DNA of 21,848 nucleotides from a virus, in the IMG/VR virus record IMGVR_UViG_3300013132_000293, positions 1 through 21,848 of that record; one strand, 5' to 3'. The position numbers were made by a program, and so were the translations under genes. This document shows, one piece after another, positions 7,093-15,181 of this stretch; the first letter of the stretch is position 1, and each line of letters starts with the position of its first letter. The notes beneath the pieces were generated by a model that worked only from the letters and a program-made list of their open reading frames with translations, ran no database searches and had not been told where the DNA came from.

Positions 7093-7676
7093 CAGACCGC
7101 CAGCCTTCGGTAGCGGCTGAGCAGCTCGACCACGCGCGGCATGAAGCGCACGGGCGCGGCGAGAGTCTTCGCCCCTTTCGGCCCGGGGATGCTGAGCGCG
7201 CTCGGGTCGAACCGACGCCGCCAGTCCTCGGCCACTTGCAGGTCGCACGCGAGCGCCAGGTCCGGGGCTGCCACGATAACCGCCGCATCGTCCGAGCCGA
7301 GCCCAGCAGTGTAGGTCACGCGCGCGTTCTCGAAGCCCTTGCGCGTCGGGAAGTTCCAGTAGATCAGCCCGCTACCGCCGACGTGGTAGTCCGTGTCGGC
7401 GGTGAGCGCGTCGATGCTGGCCCAGTCCCACGAGCCGAGCGCCGAGACCTTGACCTCGGCGACGCTCACGACGGGGATGACGTTCAGGAACAGGAATCGG
7501 TCGTTCTGTCCGAGCGAGTAGAGTTCGGTCCGCGCCGCCTGCGTGACGGGGTAGCCGATCCACGCCTCGATCTCCTTCGACACGCTGCCGATCAGCGAGG
7601 TCAGGAGCGTCTCGTTGGCAGTGCCAGTGTCGCCGAGCAGCGCCTTGACGCGCGCGAGGGTGGTGCAGTTCGCCAT
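7092..7676 (-). CDS. gp6-like head-tail connector protein
   Basis: A 194-residue protein starting MANCTTLARVKALLGDTGTA. It has the usual gp6 layout. An N-terminal helical pair ends in EIEAWIGYPV, a beta segment contains NVIPVVSVAEVKV and YHVGGSGLIYW, and a C-terminal helical segment contains LALACDLQVAEDWRRRF. Family members form a ring under the portal that closes the packaged head and receives the tail. The order capsid, decoration proteins, this gene, gp10-like protein is the standard HK97-like neck order. Confidence 0.75.
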   Translation of the reverse strand: MANCTTLARVKALLGDTGTANETLLTSLIGSVSKEIEAWIGYPVTQAARTELYSLGQNDRFLFLNVIPVVSVAEVKVSALGSWDWASIDALTADTDYHVGGSGLIYWNFPTRKGFENARVTYTAGLGSDDAAVIVAAPDLALACDLQVAEDWRRRFDPSALSIPGPKGAKTLAAPVRFMPRVVELLSRYRRLAV

Positions 7677-7684
7677 CTACTCGA

Positions 7685-8164
7685 TCACGAGAATCCGATG
7701 TGCGCGACCTTGCGCGTCGCGGTAACGTCAGCCGAGGCGAGCGGCGCGACGTAGCGGTCGGCCACGCGAGTCGGGGCCGAGTCGCGGAAGCCGAGCACGA
7801 TGACCGTGTAGGAGTTCGTGCCGCCCAGCACTTCCTCGAAGCCGAGCCACTGGCCCGGAAGCCCCTTGGTGCGGATCTCGATGCACGCGCCGAGGTTGTC
7901 GTTCGTGCCCGAGTAGGCGATGGTCAGGTCCGGGTTGCCGTTCGTGCCGTCGCAGCGCGTGCCGGTGCCGCCGGTTGCCGCCGCGTACATGACCGGCGTG
8001 AGCGTGGCCGTACCGCCCAGCGCGGCCGCGCTGATAAGCACGAGAATGTAGTCGTAGACGCCAACGTCGATGCGCGTGCTTTGGTTGCGCGTCGCAGCCG
8101 TGGCCGAGGTCGGGCGGCGGACGTGGTGAAAGTCGATGTAGTCGGAAGGCGCGAGCATCGGCAT
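7685..8164 (-). CDS. Virion surface or decoration-like protein B
   Basis: A 159-residue, beta-rich, Gly/Thr/Ala-rich protein starting MPMLAPSDYIDFHHVRRPTS. The segment VGVYDYILVLISAAALGG resembles ASAYEYLLFVVVSAKLA in the upstream neighbour, and both continue with a strand rich in Thr, so the two are probably distant paralogs. Position directly downstream of the capsid gene suggests a capsid decoration or stabilising protein. No ribosome binding site is evident. An internal ATG two codons later is also possible. Confidence 0.5.
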   Translation of the reverse strand: MPMLAPSDYIDFHHVRRPTSATAATRNQSTRIDVGVYDYILVLISAAALGGTATLTPVMYAAATGGTGTRCDGTNGNPDLTIAYSGTNDNLGACIEIRTKGLPGQWLGFEEVLGGTNSYTVIVLGFRDSAPTRVADRYVAPLASADVTATRKVAHIGFS

Positions 8165-8189
8165 GGTGCGGGTCGTGGTTGAAGGGACA

Positions 8190-8223
8190 GGCGGCGCGCC
8201 GGGGGTTTGCCCAGCGCGCCGCC
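8190..8223 (-). other. Strong GC-rich hairpin between two decoration-like genes
   Basis: GGCGGCGCGC (8190-8199) pairs perfectly with GCGCGCCGCC (8214-8223). Three more G-C pairs can form inside the 14-nt loop. No T tract follows on either strand. It lies in the 69-nt gap after the first decoration-like gene and could protect upstream mRNA ends or lower expression of the second gene. Confidence 0.45.
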
Positions 8224-8233
8224 CTTGGCGTCA

Positions 8234-8707
8234 CTACGCCGTCGCGATGCCAGCCACGGACGCACCGGCCTCATCGGTCCAGTGCGACCTGATCTCGGAC
8301 GTGTCGCGCGGGCCGACGCCGTAGACCGCAATCGAGCACGTCACCACGGCACCGGTAGCCGCCAGCGTCGGGGAGACGTACTTCTTCCGGCCACGGCAGC
8401 GGACCTGCATCGAGACGCCCTGGCCCGCCGCAGCGGAGTTGCCGAGCGCCACGGACAGGGCCGAACCAGAGGGGTCGTTCACGGCGGAAGGCGAAGAGCC
8501 GTTCGACTCATCCGACTCGCGGCAGGTCAGCGTCACGTCGGTACCCGTCTCGGCGGCGAGCTTGGCGCTCACGACGACGAAGAGCAGGTACTCGTAGGCG
8601 CTGGCGTCCACGAATGTCGCCAGGTCCTCGGCGATCGTGTCGATGGGCTGGTTCGACGAAGCGAGGAGCTTCATCGACGAAGAGGGAGCCTTGCTGTAGT
8701 TGCTCAT
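8234..8707 (-). CDS. Virion surface or decoration-like protein A
   Basis: A 157-residue protein starting MSNYSKAPSSSMKLLASSNQ, with two Cys in the middle and late region. It is beta-rich, with the central pattern YEYLLFVVVSAKLA that is matched by the next gene. It lies 14 nt after the major capsid gene, where many HK97-like phages encode head decoration proteins. A weak GGAG precedes the ATG. Function is inferred only from position and composition. Confidence 0.52.
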   Translation of the reverse strand: MSNYSKAPSSSMKLLASSNQPIDTIAEDLATFVDASAYEYLLFVVVSAKLAAETGTDVTLTCRESDESNGSSPSAVNDPSGSALSVALGNSAAAGQGVSMQVRCRGRKKYVSPTLAATGAVVTCSIAVYGVGPRDTSEIRSHWTDEAGASVAGIATA

Positions 8708-8721
8708 TGGTCAGGCTCCGG

Positions 8722-9984
8722 TTAGAGGGTCGTCGGGATGGCCGCACCCGAGTTGAACCCGGACGCCTTCGTGAATGCGGCGGCCTGAAGCACGCCCGCG
8801 TCGTAGTCGAAGAGCCCGCGAACGGTGCCGCGCGCCTTCATGAAGTTCGTGTCCGACTCGGTGTTGAGCACGAGTTCGAGCGTGCCCCACTCGCCGATCA
8901 GACCGCTCGACCACGGACCGAACGCGAAGACGCGGTTGGCAGCGTCGCTCGACGTGATCTGCGCCGTGTCTTCGAGCTGATAGCCCATGATCTGCTTCGG
9001 GATGCCCGTGCTCGAAGCGCTGCCGTTCATCAGCGTGTCGAACAGCGGACGACCGTTCAGGTCGAGGATGCGGGCCAGCCAGAATCGCGCAGCGGGCTCG
9101 CACACCCAGCCCAGGCCGTCGAGGTCGAGAGCGAAGGCGTTGCGCACGTCTTCGACCGCCTCGATCAGCGATCCCCACACGCCCGAGATGCTCGCCTCGG
9201 CGAACGTGAAGGTGCCGACGCTCGGGTGGTTCAGCACGCCGCGAGGCGCACCAGCCGTGCCCGTGCCGACGAAGAACTGCTTGTCCTGGAGCAGAGCGAT
9301 CTGCTTCGCGATCTCGCCGCGCACCCACGGCTCGATGGCTTCCGCGCTCTGGTTCATCATCCCGCGCGTCATCGGGACGAAGGCCGCAGCGGTGCGCGGC
9401 GAGAGCGTGATCTGGTCGAACGTCGGAACCGACTCGGTTCCCGACTGCTCTTCCTCGGTGTTGATGTGAACGGCGGTGATGCCGCCACGCGACTTCGCGA
9501 ACTGGTGCGCGCCCGGCGTCAGGCCGGTCAGCACCGTCGCGCCCAGCTTGCGCGCCACCGACCGCTCACGCAGCTCCGGCACGATGCCGGCCATGAGCGT
9601 CGTTGGGACGAGGAAGCCACCAGCCGCGCCCGTACCGGCGTTGATCGCCGTCTTGCGCGCGTACTCGATCGCTTCCTTCTCGGGACCGTAGTCCTTGTGG
9701 TTGAGGCGCTGAGGTTCCGCGACGGCCTGAATCAGGCGCGTCCACGTCACCTTATCCTTCTCGCCCTTCGCCCCGTACTCGATGCCGGTGATGGCATGCT
9801 TCTGGTGCGTCGCGAGCTGCGCCTTGACCTCGCCGAGCTGGGTTTCCAGCTTGGCCAGCGTCAGGTCGATCTCCTTCTTGCGCGATTCGTCGGCCGTCGC
9901 GCGTTCGGCCTTGTCCTTCGAGATCTGGTCGGCGAGGCTCTTCACCTCACCGGCGATCAGCTCGCCGTAGTTGATTTCGGGCAT
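8722..9984 (-). CDS. Major capsid protein, HK97 fold
   Basis: A 420-residue protein with the HK97 layout. Residues 1-60 are a charged helical, coiled-coil-like delta region that would serve as an internal scaffold. A variable segment follows, and the conserved entry AINAGTGAAGGFLVPTTL (113-130) leads into the shell domain. The middle and C-terminal parts contain features typical of the family: the NTEEEQSGTESVPTFDQITL region, FVGTGTAGAPRGVLN, an N-terminal arm-to-E-loop stretch and a C-terminal beta segment with FDYDAGVLQAAAF. The delta region would be removed by the upstream protease. No Shine-Dalgarno is visible before ATG 9984, which is odd for what should be the most expressed gene. A small hairpin (CCCGG/CCGGG) lies upstream. 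Confidence 0.9.
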   Translation of the reverse strand: MPEINYGELIAGEVKSLADQISKDKAERATADESRKKEIDLTLAKLETQLGEVKAQLATHQKHAITGIEYGAKGEKDKVTWTRLIQAVAEPQRLNHKDYGPEKEAIEYARKTAINAGTGAAGGFLVPTTLMAGIVPELRERSVARKLGATVLTGLTPGAHQFAKSRGGITAVHINTEEEQSGTESVPTFDQITLSPRTAAAFVPMTRGMMNQSAEAIEPWVRGEIAKQIALLQDKQFFVGTGTAGAPRGVLNHPSVGTFTFAEASISGVWGSLIEAVEDVRNAFALDLDGLGWVCEPAARFWLARILDLNGRPLFDTLMNGSASSTGIPKQIMGYQLEDTAQITSSDAANRVFAFGPWSSGLIGEWGTLELVLNTESDTNFMKARGTVRGLFDYDAGVLQAAAFTKASGFNSGAAIPTTL

Positions 9985-10047
9985 TGATGATGCGGGCCCG
10001 GTTCTTATCCGGGAAGCCGCGTTCGGGTTGTCGGAGCGGGTGCGGCC

Positions 10048-11166
10048 CTACTTGGCCTTCATGCCTTGCAGAGCCTGGCGGATCTTCTCGGCGTCCGATG
10101 CCGTCAGTCCCCCCTCCGCACTTGCCGGCCGCTGCACGGAATCCACCGTGGCGAGCCTCGCGCTGAGGTCGGTGATCGCGGAAGTCAGGCCACGAGCGGC
10201 GCGCGCGTAGGCGTCCTGCGCCGCAGCCTGAGCGGACAGCGCCTCGGCGAGCTTGCCGATGCTGTCCGAGAACGCACGCGCATCCTCGGCGCGCACGATT
10301 GCAAACGGGGCGCTCCCTGCATCGTCCCCTGCGTTACTTGCTGAACGCCCTTCATGTCTGGACGCGGGAGCGCCCCGATCCGGAACGGCAGACAGCGCCA
10401 CCCACGAGCGCGCGCGGCGACGGAGATACTTCTCCATCTCGCGCTCCGTCGGGTCGCTGAGGGCCGCCAGGAGGTCCGCATCGGCCTCCTCGATCTTGCG
10501 CGACTTGACCGAGTTCTGCACCGCGTTCGGGTTGCACGGGATCGCGCACAGGCTGAACTCGAGCAGCTCGTTCCGCTCGTACACGGCCCCCCACCGGCCA
10601 AGCCCGAGCTTCTCGCGCTCGGCCTGGTCCTCGACGAATCGGACCTCCATCGGGCGGAAGCCGACCGATCCGGCCTTGATGTACCCGGCGGCGGCAAGGC
10701 GATGGATTCGCGCCGCGCGTTCCGACTCGGCCACGGCGAACTCGATGGTGCCGACGAGCTTCTTCGACGCGACGGCCAGTTCGACGGTGCGCCCGATGGG
10801 CTCGTCCGCGATGCTGTCCGACCCGAAGGCGTGCCCCCACAGGATGACCGGGTTCTGCTTGTAGTTCTCCAGCTCCCAGTTCTGGCGCACGATGTCGCCC
10901 GCGCGGTCCACCGTCTCGTCGGAGTAGACCCAGCGGATTCGGTTCGAGCCTTCCTCGGCCTCTTCGGCCTTGCCGAGCGTGCCCCAGCCGAGACGGCCCA
11001 GCTTCGACGCCTTGACGCCGCGCACGAAGTCGGCACCGGCCGCCTCGAGCTCGCGGTCGGCGCGTACGCCCGTGGCGATCAGACCGACGGCGCGGCGCTG
11101 CTCGGGCGTGAGGTCTTCGAGCGGCTCCCCGCGAAGAAAGGCGTCGGCGATGGCGTCGAACTTCAT
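10048..11166 (-). CDS. Prohead protease with C-terminal helical extension
   Basis: A 372-residue protein. The herpesvirus-like prohead protease domain spans about residues 70-220. His112 sits in ILWGHAFGSDS, Ser167 in AGYIKAGSVGFRP, and the ELLEFSLCAIPCNPNA block (200-215) is also characteristic. It would cleave the capsid delta region after assembly. An N-terminal segment of about 70 residues precedes the domain. The last 80-90 residues are Ala/Arg/Asp-rich and helical, ending in ASDAEKIRQALQGMKAK, and could act as a scaffold or tether. The gene is preceded by candidate promoter B and followed 63 nt later by the capsid gene. Confidence 0.85.
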   Translation of the reverse strand: MKFDAIADAFLRGEPLEDLTPEQRRAVGLIATGVRADRELEAAGADFVRGVKASKLGRLGWGTLGKAEEAEEGSNRIRWVYSDETVDRAGDIVRQNWELENYKQNPVILWGHAFGSDSIADEPIGRTVELAVASKKLVGTIEFAVAESERAARIHRLAAAGYIKAGSVGFRPMEVRFVEDQAEREKLGLGRWGAVYERNELLEFSLCAIPCNPNAVQNSVKSRKIEEADADLLAALSDPTEREMEKYLRRRARSWVALSAVPDRGAPASRHEGRSASNAGDDAGSAPFAIVRAEDARAFSDSIGKLAEALSAQAAAQDAYARAARGLTSAITDLSARLATVDSVQRPASAEGGLTASDAEKIRQALQGMKAK

Positions 11167-11176
11167 CGTGCTCGTA

Positions 11177-11217
11177 GGTCTAGGGGTACCTTGGGGAGGT
11201 GTCCACGGGTGCGGGTC
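11177..11217 (-). promoter_or_regulatory. Candidate promoter B, upstream of the protease gene
   Basis: On the minus strand TGGACA (11205-11200) is followed by a 17-nt spacer containing CTCCCCAAGG and then TAGACC (11182-11177). The protease ATG is 11 nt further on. TGGACA matches the sigma-70 -35 box at five of six bases, while the -10 match is weak. The 29-nt stretch 11189-11217 matches 13533-13561 at 25 of 29 positions. The far end just touches the last codon region of the portal gene. Confidence 0.42.
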
Positions 11218-13501
11218 AGGCGTCGGGAAGCACCGGGGCAGTCAGGCACCGGCAGTTGATGACCTGCCCGGCGGGCGCGCCGTCGTCGTGCGGCTTGCGC
11301 ATCCCGTTCGAAAAGCTCTCCCCGATGACCGCCTTCTCACCGTCGATCTGGTGTCCGTCGCGCACGAGGTCATCCCCGGCGGTGATCCACTCGTGCTGCA
11401 CGACACCGCCCGATCGGAACTGCTCGACCCGCGCCGCGTTGGAAGCGCCGGCAGACTCGGTTCGGGCAATCATCATCGAGCGCGTGCCGAGTTGGTCGCG
11501 CAGCGCCTGGAGCGATCCTTCCAGGTCTTCCAAGACATCCCGCACGCGGTCGGCCAGCGAAACAGCCGTGCTCGTGCCATCCGCCATCGTCTGAGCGAGC
11601 ACGCGCTTGATGCGCGCCGCGACGATGGACGTTGGGCCCTCGACGATCTGGATCTGTTTCCGCGCCATGTAGCGCACGACGGCGGGGTGTGTCGCCTTGA
11701 CCAGCTCGCCGCCCACCGCCTTCTGCGCAGCCTTGGCCGCGTCTTCGAGCGCGCCCGTGATCGCGCCCTTGATGGCGTTCCACAGCTCATCGCCCCACGC
11801 CTTCTGTCCGGTCACGAGGAGCCGCTCGAGCTCGTCCTCATCGATGCCGCGCACGGTGACGATGCCGGCCTTGCCTAGGTGCGGCACGAGGTCGAGCTCG
11901 CGCGCGTAGGCGTGGGTCGCCTTGGACCAGTGCGCGAAGGTCGGGAGCAGGTCCCACTCGCCGACGCTGCGTGGCTCGATGTCATCCGGCTCGGCGCTGT
12001 CCGCTATCTCGCGCAGTTTGGCGAGCTGAGCGTCCACCATCTCGTGGAAGACCTTGCGGGCCCCGGCGGCGATGCGGTTGTCGGCGCGGCGGAGGCGCTT
12101 CTCCTCGGCCTCGGCGATGGCGCGCCGCCGCGCGTCGGCTGAGCGCGTGACGGACTTCTCCGGCTCCTCCGCGTCGGCCTCGGGCGCGTCCGGCTCGCCC
12201 TCGGGATCCTCCTCGGCGTCCGGGTCATCCTGTTCCGGGTCGGCCTGGTCGAGGCCGGCCTGAGCCGCGTCGGCAGGGCGCAGCGACCCGCCGATCCAAC
12301 GCTCGCCCTCGGGAACGCCCTCGATGGAGATGCCGGCGATTCGCGCCGCTTCGTTCGTCGGCACCCCGAGCGCCACGAGCTTCTCCATGCGCCCGATTTG
12401 CGCGTCCGCGTCCTCGCGCATCGCCGCCGTGCTCGCGTAGTCGAGCTGCACCTGGACGCGCGCCGCCTCGGCAGGCAGGCGCGGCATGAGCTGCGTCGCC
12501 AGCTCCTCCACGATGAAGTCGGCGCGCGGGATGACCGTGTTCTCGTAGTAGACCCGACGCAGCTCGCGCAGGCTCGAGCGGTTCGCGTCCTCGAGGTGCC
12601 CAAGCATCACGGGCGGCACGCCGAAGGTCCGCGCGATCTCGTCGCGCTTCTCCCGGCGCATCTTCTCCGCCTGCATATCCACCGGAGACCAGCTCGTCTG
12701 AGTGAACTGGACCCCGGCCGGCAGGATGATCTTCTTGCGGTCGTTCTGCGGGCGCGAGTGGTTCTGATGGATGCGGGCTTCGAGCGCCTCGCGGTCCTTC
12801 GGATCCATCGCCTTGTTGTCGTGCGTGAAGACGCCGCCGATCTGGCCGCCGTTCTCGACCAGGCCGTCATCGAACGCCTCGACGCGGAAGAGGTGATCGG
12901 CGGAGCGCCACGCGGCCTGCATCGGCCCGCATCCACGGAACGGGTCTGCCGGGTCGGGCCAGTAGACGTGGACCACGGCGTGATCAGGGAACTCGATCTC
13001 GGCGTTCCCGTTGCGCGTCTTCCATGCGACGGGAACCGGGTTCTGCCCCACGCGCACCGGCTCGACGAGCTCGTCCCGGATCGGCCAGATAGCCTCGGGC
13101 CACTTGCCCGACGAGATCGGATCACCCCCCTTCGTGGCCAGGAACAGGAAGACGCCGCCCGAGTAGTCCAGGGCGGAGCTGATCGCGCGGCGGAACTTCG
13201 CCCCGCCCATGAGCGGGTTCGGGCGCTCCAGGAGCTGCCAGAGCGGGTGGGCGCGGTCGGCCTCGGTCTCGGCGTCGTCGGCCAGCGCGACCCGCCACGG
13301 GATCGCGGCGAGGCTGTCCGCGTTGACCCGGACGCAGGCGTAGACGATGGGGCTCTGGACGTGCGGATGGGTCAGGCGCGCCGACTGGGAGAGCCGGATC
13401 GCCTGGCCGAAGAGCCGACCTGAGCCGAACGAGAACTCACCTGCGACCTTCTCGACGTAGGTCTCGCTCGCCATTGCCCGGTAGTCCGGGCGCTTGTCCA
13501 C
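11216..13501 (-). CDS. Portal protein fused to a MuF-like head morphogenesis domain
   Basis: A 761-residue protein. Residues 1 to about 410 form an HK97-family portal, with HVQSPIVYACVRVNADSLAA near 47-66, DYSGGVFLFL near 112 and TFGVPPVMLGHLEDANRSSL near 292-311. An acidic linker (418-449) follows. A second half of about 310 residues ends with the MuF pattern: RSMMIARTES (674-683), a His-containing core and INCRC (748-752). The portal forms the DNA entry ring. MuF proteins are minor head proteins packed inside, sometimes carrying effector domains, but no toxin domain is visible here. The start could be GTG 13501 or ATG 13474. A GCCCGG/CCGGGC hairpin (13476-13491) lies between them and neither has a good ribosome binding site. 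Confidence 0.85.
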   Translation of the reverse strand: MDKRPDYRAMASETYVEKVAGEFSFGSGRLFGQAIRLSQSARLTHPHVQSPIVYACVRVNADSLAAIPWRVALADDAETEADRAHPLWQLLERPNPLMGGAKFRRAISSALDYSGGVFLFLATKGGDPISSGKWPEAIWPIRDELVEPVRVGQNPVPVAWKTRNGNAEIEFPDHAVVHVYWPDPADPFRGCGPMQAAWRSADHLFRVEAFDDGLVENGGQIGGVFTHDNKAMDPKDREALEARIHQNHSRPQNDRKKIILPAGVQFTQTSWSPVDMQAEKMRREKRDEIARTFGVPPVMLGHLEDANRSSLRELRRVYYENTVIPRADFIVEELATQLMPRLPAEAARVQVQLDYASTAAMREDADAQIGRMEKLVALGVPTNEAARIAGISIEGVPEGERWIGGSLRPADAAQAGLDQADPEQDDPDAEEDPEGEPDAPEADAEEPEKSVTRSADARRRAIAEAEEKRLRRADNRIAAGARKVFHEMVDAQLAKLREIADSAEPDDIEPRSVGEWDLLPTFAHWSKATHAYARELDLVPHLGKAGIVTVRGIDEDELERLLVTGQKAWGDELWNAIKGAITGALEDAAKAAQKAVGGELVKATHPAVVRYMARKQIQIVEGPTSIVAARIKRVLAQTMADGTSTAVSLADRVRDVLEDLEGSLQALRDQLGTRSMMIARTESAGASNAARVEQFRSGGVVQHEWITAGDDLVRDGHQIDGEKAVIGESFSNGMRKPHDDGAPAGQVINCRCLTAPVLPDA

Positions 13502-13520
13502 GGGGGAAGCTATGCCGTGG

Positions 13521-13561
13521 AAGGTGGAGCGGCCTAGGGGAGATGTCTAGGGGTGCGGGTC
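13521..13561 (-). promoter_or_regulatory. Candidate promoter A, upstream of the portal gene
   Basis: On the minus strand TAGACA (13549-13544) is followed by a 17-nt spacer with CTCCCCTAGG and then CACCTT (13526-13521). The upstream flank GACCCGCACCC is identical to that of block B before the protease. The -10 element is poor, so this copy is the weakest promoter candidate even though the sequence repeat itself is clear. Confidence 0.33.
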
Positions 13562-13648
13562 GAGGTTGCCGGCCGCCGTGGATAGGCTCTCGCGGGCCGG
13601 CTCGCGATGGGAAAGGAGGGTTTCTGCCTCGGCTCTCACGGCTTACCG

Positions 13649-13668
13649 CCGGAGCGGTGAAGCTCCGG
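13649..13668 (-). other. Hairpin after the ParB-like gene
   Basis: CCGGAGC (13649-13655) and GCTCCGG (13662-13668) form a perfect 7-bp stem with a 6-nt loop, about 30 nt after the stop of the ParB-like gene. There is no T tract on the minus strand, so termination would have to be weak or factor-dependent. The rest of the 195-nt gap to the portal holds block A and no convincing gene. Confidence 0.35.
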
Positions 13669-13696
13669 GTTGATCGGGGTCGAGCTACGCACGCCG

Positions 13697-14560
13697 CTAG
13701 TCTTCGAGTGGAAGCTCGACCTCTTGATTCTGGCCGAGGCGAAGAACCGACACACTGAGCCCCTTCACAGTCAGATTCCACGCCTTCCATGCCAGCGCAC
13801 ACGCCATCGGCGTATCGAGGCGCATAGAGTCGTAGCCCGAAAGGACGCGCTCGCGCAACGCAAACGCCGGATCTCCCTTTCGTCCGCCCTCTCCAGTCTC
13901 CAGATACGCGAGGAACGGGGTGAGCTTCGGGCTCGTCGCGGCGCGGTAGGAGATGAGGGCGAGCGACAGGCACGGCATGCGCGTGACTCGCAGTGCGGGC
14001 CGGACAGCGGAAACCGCCCGTTCCAGGTTGTCCTTGTCCTGCTCGATGCACAGCACCATCTCGGAGATGTCGGTGAACCGCTCCTTCATCAGTCGAGCAG
14101 CGGGAAGCCCGCGCCGCAGCAGTATGAGCGCCTTGACGAGGGTAGACACGCCATGGGCCTCCTTCGTGCCAGATGCCCTCACGACCTGAGCCGCGGTGCG
14201 GCGACGCTGGCCGGAATCGACGGCCATGACGTTCCTGCGCGGAAACCCATACACAACCAGAGTTCCGAACGCGACTTTAGCGTTCACGCAGGCTCGAAGG
14301 CGATGCTCTCCGTCAACGACGTAGCCATCTTCGTCGATCAGGACAGTAGCGCCGTTCGGCGTCCACGTCCCGTTCTTCATCGCGCGAGACATGCCCGCGA
14401 CGTGCTCTCTATTCACTTGCCGCACGTTCGAGCAGCGCTTGAGCATCTCTTCCGCACGCGCGGGCGTGATGGTCTCCCACACGGAATGGAACGGCTCCAC
14501 GCTGGCCGTTCGCGGCCTAGTTGAATCAGTAGAATTCCCTACGGGCATGGTAGTTAGCAC
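13697..14560 (-). CDS. ParB-fold phage protein
   Basis: A 287-residue protein starting at GTG 14560, chosen because AGGAG lies 9 nt upstream. An ATG four codons later is less well placed. Residues 25-125 show the ParB/sulfiredoxin-like N-terminal fold as found in many phage proteins: ITPARAEEMLKRC, then VNREHVAGMSRAMKNGTWTP, then VVDGEHRLRACV (DGEHRL at 83-88), then FPRRNVMAVDSGQRRRTAAQ. The rest is helical. ParB-fold proteins can bind DNA, hydrolyse CTP or ATP, or act as nucleases, and I cannot choose among these. No partner ParA is visible, so a role in partition is unlikely to be shown by this window alone. It ends an accessory block between terminase and portal. Confidence 0.75.
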   Translation of the reverse strand: MLTTMPVGNSTDSTRPRTASVEPFHSVWETITPARAEEMLKRCSNVRQVNREHVAGMSRAMKNGTWTPNGATVLIDEDGYVVDGEHRLRACVNAKVAFGTLVVYGFPRRNVMAVDSGQRRRTAAQVVRASGTKEAHGVSTLVKALILLRRGLPAARLMKERFTDISEMVLCIEQDKDNLERAVSAVRPALRVTRMPCLSLALISYRAATSPKLTPFLAYLETGEGGRKGDPAFALRERVLSGYDSMRLDTPMACALAWKAWNLTVKGLSVSVLRLGQNQEVELPLED

Positions 14561-14566
14561 TAGTTT

Positions 14567-15181
14567 TCACTCCTGTTTTGCCCACGACACGACGGACTCC
14601 AGCACGCGCTCGTAGGCTTCCAGCGTGCCAGGGTTGACGATCTCCAGCGTGCTCCGCTCTGGGCCGTGCGGCGCGCGCCAGTTCCAGTAGTCCCGAGAGT
14701 CGCCCTCGAACGTGCAGCCCTCGCGGTGAATGTGGACCAAGAGGCACCGCTCCGCCATCGCCGCCAGCGGTTCGGACTCCGCGCGGAATCCCGAGTCGGT
14801 CACGATCACCGCGCGCGGCTTCGGGTAGGCCGGATCGTTCAGCGTCGCCGCCACGTCATCGGCCAGCATCTTCCCAAGCACGTCCTCACCGTGCATCGGC
14901 TTCAGGTAGCGCTCCGAGACGGCGATGTACGCCTGGCGCGGGGTCAGCCCGAGGAACTCCGGGCGAGGCGAGTCCTTCGAGGTCTCGTACTCCGCGTGCC
15001 CCTTCGGCGCTCCGGTGCGGTCCACGATGCCGTAGAGCGCGTGGGTCCGCTCCTTCAACAGCCGAGACATCTTCTCGACCCAGACAACCGAGCCGTCGCC
15101 ACCGATGCGCCGCTCAAGCACGAATCCCGCCGTGTCCTTCCCGCACCGGGGCGGGCCGTTCAGGAGGATGAGGGACTTCAC
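14567..15181 (-). CDS. P-loop kinase, deoxynucleoside monophosphate kinase-like
   Basis: A 204-residue protein starting at GTG 15181, which overlaps the preceding stop as GTGA. The first strand and Walker A are immediate: KSLILLNGPPRCGKDT (GPPRCGKDT at 9-17). That GxPxCGKD pattern is seen in phage deoxynucleotide monophosphate kinases. A later segment, RAVIVTDSGFRAESEPL, fits the nucleotide-binding core strand, and the next strand LLVHIHREGC is followed by a short Arg-containing lid-like stretch. It would phosphorylate dNMPs to supply phage DNA synthesis. Another P-loop kinase of the same superfamily is possible. An in-frame extension to 15238 lacks support. Confidence 0.68.
   Translation of the reverse strand: MKSLILLNGPPRCGKDTAGFVLERRIGGDGSVVWVEKMSRLLKERTHALYGIVDRTGAPKGHAEYETSKDSPRPEFLGLTPRQAYIAVSERYLKPMHGEDVLGKMLADDVAATLNDPAYPKPRAVIVTDSGFRAESEPLAAMAERCLLVHIHREGCTFEGDSRDYWNWRAPHGPERSTLEIVNPGTLEAYERVLESVVSWAKQE

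Noticed and set aside
8614-9987. A 457-codon open frame on the plus strand
   Set aside because: It is antisense to the major capsid gene and has no recognisable motif.
13547-13639. A 30-codon minus-strand frame between the ParB-like and portal genes
   Set aside because: It has a weak ribosome binding site and no gene overlap, and its stop lies inside candidate promoter block A. There is not enough support to call a gene.
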